Assembly: GCA_010031985.1 (NCBI GenBank)
Contig: RGYP01000054.1
Span: forward strand, 1-9,208
DNA length: 9,208 bases
Direction: 5' to 3'
Origin: Gammaproteobacteria bacterium
Lineage (GTDB): Bacteria > Pseudomonadota > Gammaproteobacteria > Steroidobacterales > Steroidobacteraceae
Below the pieces are notes generated by a model. It was not told where the DNA came from. It saw only the letters and a program-made list of their open reading frames with translations, and searched no databases. Of this stretch, positions 1 through 6,767 are shown piece by piece (positions within the stretch are counted from its first letter, which is position 1; each line of letters begins with the position of its first letter). Position numbers and translations under genes: made by a program.

Positions 1-146
1 AGCGCCGTTAAGAGTCACCGTCTGCTGGCCGAGCGTCTTCCCTGCTCCTCGGGTAGCGTAAGGTGAGATTCAATGAGAGAGCTACGCGCGTAGATCCTGA
101 AGTCTAGGGCTTGCGGACGCGGGTTCGATTCCCGCCGCCTCCACCA
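1..146 (+). ncRNA. ssrA: tmRNA (ssrA), 3' portion, 5' end outside window
   Basis: This is the 3' part of transfer-messenger RNA, which with SmpB rescues stalled ribosomes and tags the unfinished peptide for proteolysis. The diagnostic segment is the T-arm GGGTTCGATTCCC (121-133) flanked by CGGACGC and GCCGCCTCCACCA, an arrangement that matches the E. coli tmRNA end (CGGACGCGGGTTCAACTCCCGCC...CCACCA). CCA is encoded at 144-146. The bases upstream (about 40-105) can form the last pseudoknot, with pairing such as CTGCTC/GAG-type helices and CTACGCGCGTAG near the junction, but I did not fold it. The tag reading frame and 5' acceptor half lie before the window, so the tag peptide cannot be read. 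A tRNA is excluded because no anticodon arm precedes the T-arm at the right distance. Confidence 0.9.
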
Positions 147-152
147 TCAACG

Positions 153-182
153 AAAAGGCCACCCTTGAGGTGGCGTTTTTGT
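153..182. terminator. Bidirectional intrinsic terminator shared by ssrA and the protease unit
   Basis: The perfect 6-bp stem GCCACC (158-163) / GGTGGC (169-174) closes a 5-nt loop CTTGA. It is followed by GTTTTTG on the plus strand (175-181) and preceded by AAAA (153-156), which is a T-run when read on the minus strand. It sits 6 nt after the tmRNA CCA end, as expected for the ssrA terminator. It also lies about 50 nt beyond the stop codon of the last gene of the minus-strand protease unit, so it can end both converging transcripts. Confidence 0.85.
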
Positions 183-228
183 TCTCTGAAACCACTCAAA
201 TAAAAAATCCCAACCACTCGCAGCACGC

Positions 229-597
229 CTACTCCGCGCGTCCCACCTCGATCACAGCGATCGTCGGCGTGGATATCGACCGTTCTGCTGCTTTGCCCGT
301 GACGTTTACTCGAAGATTCTGCAATTCAAGAAACCGGCGCTCCATCCGGGAATCGGCGGGTTGCAAACGAAAAACCAGGCCTCGGTCGTCGCGCAGCGCC
401 CACCACCGATCCATTTCGCTAGCCTTGGACGTCAGCTCACCGATCAGGTGAATCTCGGTCTCCAACCGACTTTCCATTGACTTTGATCGCGGGACAGCAG
501 GCAGGCCAGCCGACTGGAGAACGGCACAACCGCAGCACATCAGCGCGAGAGCGGCGCTGAACCCCAGCGACGGAACAAGCAGCGATCGTTCGATCAT
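229..597 (-). CDS. Small exported (possibly lipid-anchored) protein with OB-fold-like pattern
   Basis: This 122-residue protein has a hydrophobic export signal (residues about 6-24) ending in ALMCCGC-A. Cys24 could be the lipidated residue of a lipoprotein, but position -3 is Cys rather than the usual Leu, so a signal-peptidase-I protein is also possible. From residue about 44 the strand pattern (HLIGEL, RWWALRDDRGLVFRL, LRVNVTGKA, TPTIAVIEV) resembles small bacterial OB-fold domains of envelope proteins; this is inferred from the pattern and no motif proves it. The start codon overlaps the stop of the upstream protease gene as ATGA (594-597) and no clear Shine-Dalgarno sequence precedes it, so translation is probably coupled. 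That coupling suggests a role with the protease, perhaps anchoring, chaperoning or inhibition. The stop is TAG at 229-231, just before the shared terminator. I recognise no named family. Confidence 0.75.
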   Translation of the reverse strand: MIERSLLVPSLGFSAALALMCCGCAVLQSAGLPAVPRSKSMESRLETEIHLIGELTSKASEMDRWWALRDDRGLVFRLQPADSRMERRFLELQNLRVNVTGKAAERSISTPTIAVIEVGRAE

Positions 598-3500
598 CGA
601 ATGATCACGACCAAGGATGTTCCAGCGGGCACCATGACGTTGTTTCGAATGTAGGTCGTTCGGCCACTAGCGACTGTGTCTGCGATGAATGTTTGCGACG
701 TCGCCGGGTAACTGGAACTCATCGCTGCGCCGCTCGCGGGCCGCAACGAGGACAGGACCGATACGTCAATTTGACCCAGCGCATACCCGCCGTCGGCCTT
801 TGCCGGGAAGCCGTACTGCGCCGGCAGTCCCGTTGCTGACAACAAACCAAATAGGCTCGCCCCCATCCTCGCGAACTCGATACCGAACCCCGCGCCACCG
901 TTGAGATTGATGAGTGAATCGACACATCCATAACTGTCGCTCGAACAGGTCTGGAGTCCCTGGAAAACACCCAAGCCGAAGCGACGGTTCACGAATGCAC
1001 CGAAGGTCCCGCCGACCGCGTAGTTGTTGCTCGAGAGCATTGGCCAGTTGATGTAGCTCACATTGCCACCGGTTTGCAGATAGCCTGGAACTCGGACCGT
1101 TTCGATCTTGTTTGTATTGATCAAAGTCGGGACAACGATATCCTCCGACATCATCGCTGATGTTTCTTCGAGCCACGTATCGTGAGTGACGTCTCGCCGC
1201 AGCATTCTTTGATAGAAATTGACCATATGCATCATCTCGTGCACCAAGGTCGAGATGTAATAGTTGAGCGTGCTTGAAGATGTGCTATCCCCGGAAAAGC
1301 CGGCCACATTAACGAAAAATACCAACGCCTTGTTCGACCGCGGATCACTCAAAAGACTGTTCACTCCCCAGAAGTAACCGCCGAACCCTTTCGCCGAAGA
1401 AACCATCACGACGTTGACGTCCTGCAGCGTCGGGGAATCGGAGATCACTCCGTTGAAGCCATGAGCGCCCCAAGGTTCGCCCTGAAGTTTGACCAGACGC
1501 TCGTATCCGCCGTTAGCCCCGCAGTAAGCGGCCTTGAATCGATCAATGACTCCGGTCGTCACGCTGCGAGCAGCCCAAACACGATCCTCCACCCAGAATA
1601 CGACGCCGCGTCCGCCACTCGTGCTGCAGGTCGCCTGAACGGAGGTCGCGTGGTTTACGGTGGATCCCAAAGCGGCGTCCGTCCAGACTCTTTTGGTTCC
1701 GATCGCCGGAGCTGGGCTGATGTCCGGAGGATTCGAAAAAGCCGAGTCCACTGCGGGCGAAGCCTGCGCGCGCTCCATTGCGCGCAGTGTCGCCACCAGC
1801 GACCGGTTTTCTTCGAGGATTTTTGAGTGCACCAACTCTCTTTCATCGATAACATCGTCAGAGGAGGTGCCGCCCGTTCCCCCGGGGACAGATGATTGAG
1901 GCGCGGAGCCGACATCCGCCAGGACGCCCGCACCGGGCACTGTGGGAGCCGCGCTTTTCGTGCCATTCGAGAACAGCAGCAATACGTTTTTGCCGGCTGA
2001 GACACCGCTTATCGAAATATTTATCGAGGCTGCAAGCGTTGTCGACGTATTCGTATAACGCCATACCCCGACGCCACTGCCAGCGTAAGTCGATCCGTTC
2101 ACGGCTGAGCAGTTCGCCCCGACGCAATCAGGCACCAGTGCAGCGCTCATAACGGTCGTTTCGCCGGTCCCGAGAAGATTCACGCTGACCGCGCTCGCAG
2201 ACGCCGAGTTGGAAATACTCAAAGAGGCGCTCTTCGCCCCTGCGCTCGTCGGTTTGAATATCACGCTGATCGTGCAGCTGCCGCCCGCCGCCACCGTTGC
2301 GCAAGTATTCGTCTGCGCAAACTGATTGGCGTCGGCGCCGGTCAGCGTCATACCACTGATGCTGAGTGGCGCACTGCCCGTGTTACTGACCGTGATGGAT
2401 CTCGACGCGCTCGTCGTGCTCACGAGTTGACTACCAAAACTCAGTCCAGTTGGACTCAGCGTGATCTCGGGGATCGGCGCCGTTCCGCTACCCCCGAGAG
2501 AGACAGTCGACGGGGCGCTGCTCGCGTTATGGGCGATCGCAATCGATGCGCTCTTGGCACCGACGACCGTCGGCTTGAACGTCACGCTGACCGTGCAGCC
2601 GGCCCCCACCGCTACGCTAGTGCAGTTGCTCGTCTGTGCGAAATGACCCGCGTCCGATCCCGTCAATGTCACGTTGCCGATAGTCAGCGCGGCCGTGCCC
2701 GTGTTGCTGATGGTGACCGACCGCGAGGTGCTCGAAGTGTTGACGGTCTGGTTGCCGAAACTCAGCGCCGTAGAACTCAGAGAAATCACGCCGGCGGACG
2801 TCGTCCCCGAACCGTCCAGCGAGACCACCGATGGGCTAGCACCCGCGTTATGACTGATCGCCAAAGACGCGCTCTTGGCGCCAGTGCTCGTCGGTCTGAA
2901 TGTCGCATTGATTAAGCAGCTGGCACCCACCGCTACGCTCGTGCAGTTGTTTGTCTGCGCGAACTGGCCTTCATCTGCCCCCGATAAAGTGACGGCGCTG
3001 ACCGTCAAGTTAGCGCTGCCGATATTTCTGAGCGTGATCGATCTGGAGATACTCGTGGTATTCACCGACTGACTGCCAAAACTCAGACCGGCCGGGCTCA
3101 ATGAGATCACTGCCGAAGCCGCTGTGCCTGTGCCGTCCAACGTGACAAGCGCTGGACTGCCGCCCGCATTGTGGCTGATCGAGAGGGTCGCGTTCCGAGC
3201 GCCGGTCCCGGTGGGTTTGAACGTGACATTGATCGCGCAACTGCTGCCCGCACCCACGCTAGCGCAGCTACTGTTTTGCACGAACTGCGCGGCATGTGAC
3301 CCGTTCAGCGTAACGGCGCTCACGGTAAGCGTTCCAGCGCCCGAGTTTCTGACCGTAACCGCCTTCGTGGCACTCGTCGTATCCACGGCCTGACTGCCGA
3401 AACTCAGGGCCGTCGGGCTCAGCGTGATTTGCGGAGCGGACGCCGTAGCCGTACCGCTTAGCGAAATATTCGAGGGCGCCCCCGGGGCATTATGGCTGAT

Positions 3501-4250
3501 CGCGATCGACGCACTCTTCGTACCTGTGCTCGTCGGCTTGAACGTCGCACTGATCGCGCAGCTACCACCCACCGCCACGCTGGTGCAATTATTTGTCTGT
3601 GCAAACTGGCCCGCATCAGTCCCTGCCAAGACAACGCTGCTGACCGTCAGCGGACCGGTACCCGTATTTCTTAGTGTGACGGACCTCGAGGCACTGACAG
3701 TTCCGACTTCCTGACTGCCAAATCCCATTGCTGCGGAGCTCAGCGAGGCCATCGCAGCAGCCGCCACACCCGAGCCCTCCAACGCGACGATTGACGGACT
3801 GCCACTTGCGCTGTGGGTGATCGCGATCGACGCGCTTTTCGTGCCGACACTCGCCGGCTTAAACGTGGCATTGATGGCGCAGCTCCCACCGGCAGGCACC
3901 TTGGCACAACTGCTGATATACGAAAACTGAGTGGTATCGGTTCCGGTCAACGTCATGCCGTTGACCGTAAGCGTCATCGTTCCGGTGTTTCGTACGGTAA
4001 TCGCCCTTGTCGAGCTCGTCGTGTTGACAACCTGACTTCCGAAGCTAACCCCCGCCGGGCTGAGTACGATCACGGCAGCAGGCAGCGCGACCGCCCCATC
4101 CGCCAGGGGCGCCTCGAAAAGAAAGATGGAATTTGGGATGAGTTGCAGGGAATCGGTGAATTGGGAATTCTGGGCGCGACCGACCCCTGATGAAATCACG
4201 AGCATCGCGACACCGAAAGCGCGAAGCAGCCGTAGCCGGCACCCACTCAT
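594..4250 (-). CDS. Secreted M30-like zinc metallopeptidase with six choice-of-anchor-D (ASH) repeats
   Basis: This 1218-residue protein starts at ATG 4250-4248 behind a strong GGGAGGGG ribosome-binding site. Residues 1-27 form a Sec signal peptide (basic LRLLR, hydrophobic AFGVAMLVIS, cleavage near GRA-QN). Residues about 60-701 are six tandem immunoglobulin-like repeats of the ASH/HYDIN type (SFGSQ..., R/SNTGT, F+PT, SGSG), each with two Cys nine residues apart. Residues about 702-1218 look like a peptidase M30 (hyicolysin-type) domain. H1004-E-M-M-H1008 supplies two zinc ligands and the catalytic Glu, and E1028 or E1029 in WLEET, about 20 residues later, is the likely third ligand. A charged helical linker (about 799-828) precedes the catalytic core. 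No LPXTG, PEP-CTERM or transmembrane anchor is seen at the C-terminus (SLVVIIR), so it is probably secreted or held by its repeats. It is first in a two-gene unit with the overlapping small exported protein. Protease class is confident; substrate is unknown. Confidence 0.88.
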   Translation of the reverse strand: MSGCRLRLLRAFGVAMLVISSGVGRAQNSQFTDSLQLIPNSIFLFEAPLADGAVALPAAVIVLSPAGVSFGSQVVNTTSSTRAITVRNTGTMTLTVNGMTLTGTDTTQFSYISSCAKVPAGGSCAINATFKPASVGTKSASIAITHSASGSPSIVALEGSGVAAAAMASLSSAAMGFGSQEVGTVSASRSVTLRNTGTGPLTVSSVVLAGTDAGQFAQTNNCTSVAVGGSCAISATFKPTSTGTKSASIAISHNAPGAPSNISLSGTATASAPQITLSPTALSFGSQAVDTTSATKAVTVRNSGAGTLTVSAVTLNGSHAAQFVQNSSCASVGAGSSCAINVTFKPTGTGARNATLSISHNAGGSPALVTLDGTGTAASAVISLSPAGLSFGSQSVNTTSISRSITLRNIGSANLTVSAVTLSGADEGQFAQTNNCTSVAVGASCLINATFRPTSTGAKSASLAISHNAGASPSVVSLDGSGTTSAGVISLSSTALSFGNQTVNTSSTSRSVTISNTGTAALTIGNVTLTGSDAGHFAQTSNCTSVAVGAGCTVSVTFKPTVVGAKSASIAIAHNASSAPSTVSLGGSGTAPIPEITLSPTGLSFGSQLVSTTSASRSITVSNTGSAPLSISGMTLTGADANQFAQTNTCATVAAGGSCTISVIFKPTSAGAKSASLSISNSASASAVSVNLLGTGETTVMSAALVPDCVGANCSAVNGSTYAGSGVGVWRYTNTSTTLAASINISISGVSAGKNVLLLFSNGTKSAAPTVPGAGVLADVGSAPQSSVPGGTGGTSSDDVIDERELVHSKILEENRSLVATLRAMERAQASPAVDSAFSNPPDISPAPAIGTKRVWTDAALGSTVNHATSVQATCSTSGGRGVVFWVEDRVWAARSVTTGVIDRFKAAYCGANGGYERLVKLQGEPWGAHGFNGVISDSPTLQDVNVVMVSSAKGFGGYFWGVNSLLSDPRSNKALVFFVNVAGFSGDSTSSSTLNYYISTLVHEMMHMVNFYQRMLRRDVTHDTWLEETSAMMSEDIVVPTLINTNKIETVRVPGYLQTGGNVSYINWPMLSSNNYAVGGTFGAFVNRRFGLGVFQGLQTCSSDSYGCVDSLINLNGGAGFGIEFARMGASLFGLLSATGLPAQYGFPAKADGGYALGQIDVSVLSSLRPASGAAMSSSYPATSQTFIADTVASGRTTYIRNNVMVPAGTSLVVIIR
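2148..4073 (-). repeat. Six in-frame 321-bp tandem repeats encoding ASH/choice-of-anchor-D domains
   Basis: The coding repeats begin at residues about 60, 167, 274, 381, 488 and 595 of the protease. Landmarks recur with an exact 107-residue period. The Gln of FGSQ/FGNQ is at 73, 180, 287, 394, 501 and 608. The first Cys is at 115, 222, 329, 436, 543 and 650, and the second Cys at 124, 231, 338, 445, 552 and 659. There is no indel between units. Protein similarity is high but many codons differ between units, so the array is not a very recent perfect duplication. Such repeats usually act as extracellular stalks or adhesion modules. Confidence 0.9.
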
Positions 4251-4256
4251 TGATCG

Positions 4257-4264
4257 CCCCTCCC
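4257..4264 (-). promoter_or_regulatory. Ribosome-binding site of the M30-like protease
   Basis: Read on the minus strand, GGGAGGGG lies 6 nt before the ATG at 4250. This is a strong Shine-Dalgarno match that fixes the start of the long secreted protein and agrees with its signal peptide. Confidence 0.7.
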
Positions 4265-4426
4265 AACGACGAGACTAACGTGCGCCGATGGGCGTTCGCA
4301 ATGAAATTGCATGTCGGATATGCCTAGTGAGGGGGTACACAACCTGCCGGGCGCCGCGTAACGTGCGTGCCATCTCGGCGCTTGCCGGTGCCTTTTTACG
4401 ACCGCTCCTCAATGAACTTTTGCTAC

Positions 4427-4430
4427 GGAG
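4427..4430 (+). promoter_or_regulatory. Ribosome-binding site of the nitroreductase
   Basis: GGAG is followed by 6 nt and ATG at 4437-4439. It supports the N-terminus MTVTEAVRGRRSIRDF, which is typical of nitroreductases, as the authentic start of the broken gene. Confidence 0.65.
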
Positions 4431-4436
4431 ATTTGA

Positions 4437-5073
4437 ATGACCGTCACCGAAGCCGTCCGCGGACGCCGTTCGATCCGAGACTTTCTCCCGGACCCGGTGT
4501 CGGTTGAAGTACTGCGCGAAGTCTTTGATACCGCACGTTGGCGTTGCGGTGGCGGGCGCGGAACGCGAGGCGGTCATCCGCATGACCCGAGAGCTGCGAC
4601 CCGACCCAGCGCGCGAGGCGAACGACCCCTATCCCATTTATCCGCCCAATCTTTGGGAACCGCTGCGCGGCCGTCGCTTCGCACTCGCCGAGGACATGTA
4701 CCGCGCACTCGAGATCCCGCGCGAGGACAAGCCGGCCCGACTACGACACGTCGCGCGCAACTTCGAATTCTTTGGCGCGCCGGTCGGACTATTCTTCGTG
4801 ATCGACCGCAGGCTTGCCCACGGTCAATGGGCTCACCTTGGCATGCTGATTCAGACCGTTGCACTGCTGCTCGAGGAGCGCGGACTCGGCTGTTGCATGC
4901 AGGAGGCCTGGGCCTCATTCAGACCGGAGCTTGCCACCCTGTTGAAGCTCGGCAGCGAGGAGATGGTGTACTGCGGCATGGCGGTCGGCCACCCCGATCG
5001 CTCGAAGCCGGTGAACCAGTTCCCGCGCAACCGCGTCGGCGTCGACGAACTCGCCGAATTTCGCGGTTTCTGA
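4437..5073 (+). pseudogene. Nitroreductase-family protein, frameshifted by an internal deletion
   Basis: Nitroreductase-family flavoenzymes use FMN and NAD(P)H to reduce nitro groups, quinones or enones. The first 35 codons (4437-4541) encode a classic N-terminus: RGRRSIRDF, where the Arg residues bind FMN phosphate, then LREVFDTARW. The reading frame then shifts. From 4543 to the stop at 5071-5073 another frame encodes VAVAGAEREAVIRM, the FGAPVGLFFVIDR strand, HLGMLIQTVALLLEERGLGCC and MVYCGMAVGHPD, a full C-terminal nitroreductase half of 176 residues. Family members carry about 11 residues of the type APSGGNxQPWH between ARW and V. Restoring 33 nt in place of the single base seen requires 32 missing nt, exactly the length class (2 modulo 3) that explains the frame change, and gives a normal 222-residue enzyme. 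As written, the FMN-binding SGGNxQPW segment is gone and the gene is dead, unless this is an assembly error. It converges on the SDR at 5081 with only 7 nt between stops. Confidence 0.85.
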
Positions 5074-5080
5074 AGAACGC

Positions 5081-5692
5081 TCAGTCGGCGGTCGCGCCGC
5101 CGTCGATGACGAGCGGGTGGCCAGTCACGAAGCTCGCAGCGTCCGAGCACAGCCAAAGCACGCCGGCTGCCACTTCGTCGGGCTGCCCGAAGCGACCGAG
5201 CGGAGTCATGTTCTCCATGATTTTGCGGATCTCGGGACGCGCCGCCACACCCTCGACCATGGGGGTATCGATCACCCCGGGACAGACGCAGTTGACGCGG
5301 ATGCCTTTGCGCGCCCACTTGAGCGCGCCGTGTCGGGTCAAGCCGACCACCGCATGCTTGGTTGCGGTGTAGGCCGGTTGCGAGGCGTTGCCCACGAGTC
5401 CGTTGATCGAGGCCGTGTTGACGATCGAGCCCTTGCCTTGCTTCAGCATCACCTCGGCCTCGGCACGCATGCACAGCATGACGCCGGTGAGGTTCACCCC
5501 GACGCTCCGATCCCAGTGCCGGGTTTCCCATTCGTCGGCTGCAAGGCTGTTGATGCCGGCATTGTTGTGGGCGAAGTCGAGTCGACCGAATTCTTTGACG
5601 GCGCGCGCGACGAGAGCCTCGACGTCGGTCGCTGCCGCCACGTCACAGCGCTGAAACACGGCGCGACCACCTGCTGCCTTGGCCAAGGCCAC
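5081..5692 (-). CDS. Classical short-chain dehydrogenase/reductase, N-terminally truncated
   Basis: As opened from GTG at 5692, this is a 203-residue fragment of a classical SDR (usually about 250 residues), an NAD(P)-dependent alcohol/ketone oxidoreductase. Visible motifs in order are CDV (16-18), HNNAG (42-46, cofactor-binding NNAG), catalytic Asn67 (VNLTG), Ser95 (NTASING), Tyr108 and Lys112 (YTATK), PGVIDTPM (138-145), and the C-terminal FVTGHPLVIDGGA. The first strand and the TGxxxGIG dinucleotide-binding loop, about 35-40 residues, are missing. The region upstream is occupied by the preceding gene, and the SDR frame meets a stop at 5720-5722. The fragment therefore cannot bind cofactor normally. 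It is the last gene of the minus-strand cluster. The call of family is firm; whether the truncation is biological decay or assembly loss is open (see the junction at about 5693-5704). Confidence 0.85.
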   Translation of the reverse strand: MALAKAAGGRAVFQRCDVAAATDVEALVARAVKEFGRLDFAHNNAGINSLAADEWETRHWDRSVGVNLTGVMLCMRAEAEVMLKQGKGSIVNTASINGLVGNASQPAYTATKHAVVGLTRHGALKWARKGIRVNCVCPGVIDTPMVEGVAARPEIRKIMENMTPLGRFGQPDEVAAGVLWLCSDAASFVTGHPLVIDGGATAD

Positions 5693-6767
5693 CGCCAGTG
5701 CCCTCGTCCTGAACGCGCATCACGCAGTCGCGAAATTGATTGAGTCGACGCGCGTTCTCCGCCGTCGAGCAGTCGGCAAAGTATTCGCCCTCGAGGTGCT
5801 CATCGCCGCGCCACTCGCCGTGGTAATGCCCGTCGAAACCCAAATAGAGTCCGGCGCCCAAATGAAAGCCCGTGCCACCGATCGGTCTCGCGCTCAAACG
5901 CCGAGTACTGCCATCGGCGAGCGTCAGCTCGAACTTTGCATCGAGCAGGCGCAAATTCGCGGGGTCGAACTGCAGTCGCGGCTCGATACGCGATACCAAC
6001 ACTCGACGGCCGTCGGGATATTCGAACGCGCCCTGTACCTTTTCGTGACGCCAGCCTTCGCCTTCGTACACGAGGTAATACTGCATGTAGGCGTAGGCTG
6101 ACGGGCCACTGCCGAAAAGCACGGGGTTCCACACGGCGAGCACGCGCGGCGGATGACTATCCATCGGGTCGGGCTGCATCCCCGGCAGGGGACTCCCCAC
6201 GGTCGGGCGCACGCCCCAACTGCGATCGCGCGCCATCACCCAATCACGCACCTCGATGCGCGCTCCCTCGAGCTCGATCCAACCGCTCGCAAGGCCGATC
6301 TGATGGAAGCGGATCTGATCGGCGCTGCGGCGATAGCCCGTGAGCGTACGTCGATCTTCGCGCTCTTCGGCGATGCAGGGCGTGATGCCGCGCAACTCGA
6401 AATCGAAGGCGATCGGCTGCACGGCATTGCGCTCGAGCCGAACACGAATCACCTTCAGCGGCTCAACGATTTGGTAGCGCAGAGGACCGACGTCGATGCG
6501 ATCGACAGCACTCGAGAGCGCGCGGCTCGCGCGCACCGACCACTGCTCGACTCCGCGGCTCACGCCACCAAAACCGTCGACGACATTGCGATTGACGTAT
6601 TTGCCGAAGCCGAAGCTCACGGCGAGCGAGCCGTCGGGGCTGAAAACACTGCCCCAGACTTTCTCGGTCCACGCGGGATCGGTCTGCAGCACCGTGGCAT
6701 GGGTCTCGACGATCTGATGATTGAAATCCTCGTCGGCGGCGACCAGTGGACCGATGCTTCCGCTCAT
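5643..6767 (-). CDS. DUF7064/DUF7065-like protein, C-terminus replaced at a deletion junction
   Basis: The open frame gives 374 residues from ATG 6767. It looks like the beta-rich family (DUF7064/DUF7065 in recent Pfam naming, from memory) often found beside phosphotransferase-family genes in catabolic clusters; the biochemical role is not established. Features include WGSVFSPDGSLAVSFGFGKYVNRN (about residues 38-61), RDWVMARDRSWGVRP (174-188), a Tyr-rich AYAYMQYYLVYEGEGW (224-239) and GFHLGAGLYLGFDGHYHGEW (300-319). There is no signal peptide. The start overlaps the stop of the phosphotransferase gene as ATGA (6764-6767), so the two are translationally coupled. Authentic sequence seems to end near residue 356 (RVQDEGTG). 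The last 15-18 residues are an out-of-frame reading of the next SDR, ending at a stop at 5643. The native C-terminus and stop codon are thus missing. Confidence 0.72.
   Translation of the reverse strand: MSGSIGPLVAADEDFNHQIVETHATVLQTDPAWTEKVWGSVFSPDGSLAVSFGFGKYVNRNVVDGFGGVSRGVEQWSVRASRALSSAVDRIDVGPLRYQIVEPLKVIRVRLERNAVQPIAFDFELRGITPCIAEEREDRRTLTGYRRSADQIRFHQIGLASGWIELEGARIEVRDWVMARDRSWGVRPTVGSPLPGMQPDPMDSHPPRVLAVWNPVLFGSGPSAYAYMQYYLVYEGEGWRHEKVQGAFEYPDGRRVLVSRIEPRLQFDPANLRLLDAKFELTLADGSTRRLSARPIGGTGFHLGAGLYLGFDGHYHGEWRGDEHLEGEYFADCSTAENARRLNQFRDCVMRVQDEGTGGGLGQGSRWSRRVSAL
5693..5704 (-). other. Deletion or misjoin scar between the DUF7064-like gene and the SDR
   Basis: Read on the minus strand, GGGCACTGGCGG lies where the DUF7064-like reading frame (DEGTGG) passes into the SDR reading frame (ALAVALAKAAGG). 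Upstream only the first protein makes sense and downstream only the second. The missing material must include the end of one gene, its stop, any spacer, and the first 35-40 codons of the SDR, probably 150 nt or more. Either frame can be read across this stretch, so the exact breakpoint is ambiguous. Confidence 0.65.

Larger units (their letters stand above)
4251..4436. promoter_or_regulatory. Divergent intergenic region between protease unit and nitroreductase
   Basis: These 186 nt hold the 5' ends of two divergent genes and must include the protease promoter. No convincing sigma-70 pair is visible. The best minus-strand candidate is TTGTGT with TATCCG after a 16-nt spacer (about 4313-4340), which has a poor -10 match. 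A hyphenated palindrome GCAAT-GAA-ATTGC at 4298-4310 could be an operator, but its 5-bp arms are short enough to arise by chance. On the plus side, GGAG (4427-4430) is the nitroreductase ribosome-binding site. Confidence 0.35.

Noticed and set aside
2148..4073. CRISPR array or satellite DNA.
   Set aside because: The period is 321 bp, in frame and protein coding, with no short repeat/spacer structure.
2427..4190. Long plus-strand open frames opposite the protease repeats.
   Set aside because: They recur with the 321-bp repeat, have low-complexity Arg-rich or hydrophobic content, lack ribosome-binding sites and match no domain. They are antisense shadows of the repeat array.
146..4250. Genomic island inserted at the tmRNA 3' end, a common attachment site.
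   Set aside because: No second copy of the T-arm/acceptor sequence, no integrase and no phage genes are visible, and the native terminator follows the tmRNA directly. An island would need flanks outside the window.
5074..5080. Terminator between the convergent nitroreductase and SDR genes.
   Set aside because: Only 7 nt separate the stops and no stem with a T-run is present.
4542..5372. Long Arg/Pro-rich reading of the nitroreductase frame beyond codon 35.
   Set aside because: It is the out-of-frame continuation after the deletion and runs antisense through the SDR; the real protein resumes in the other frame.
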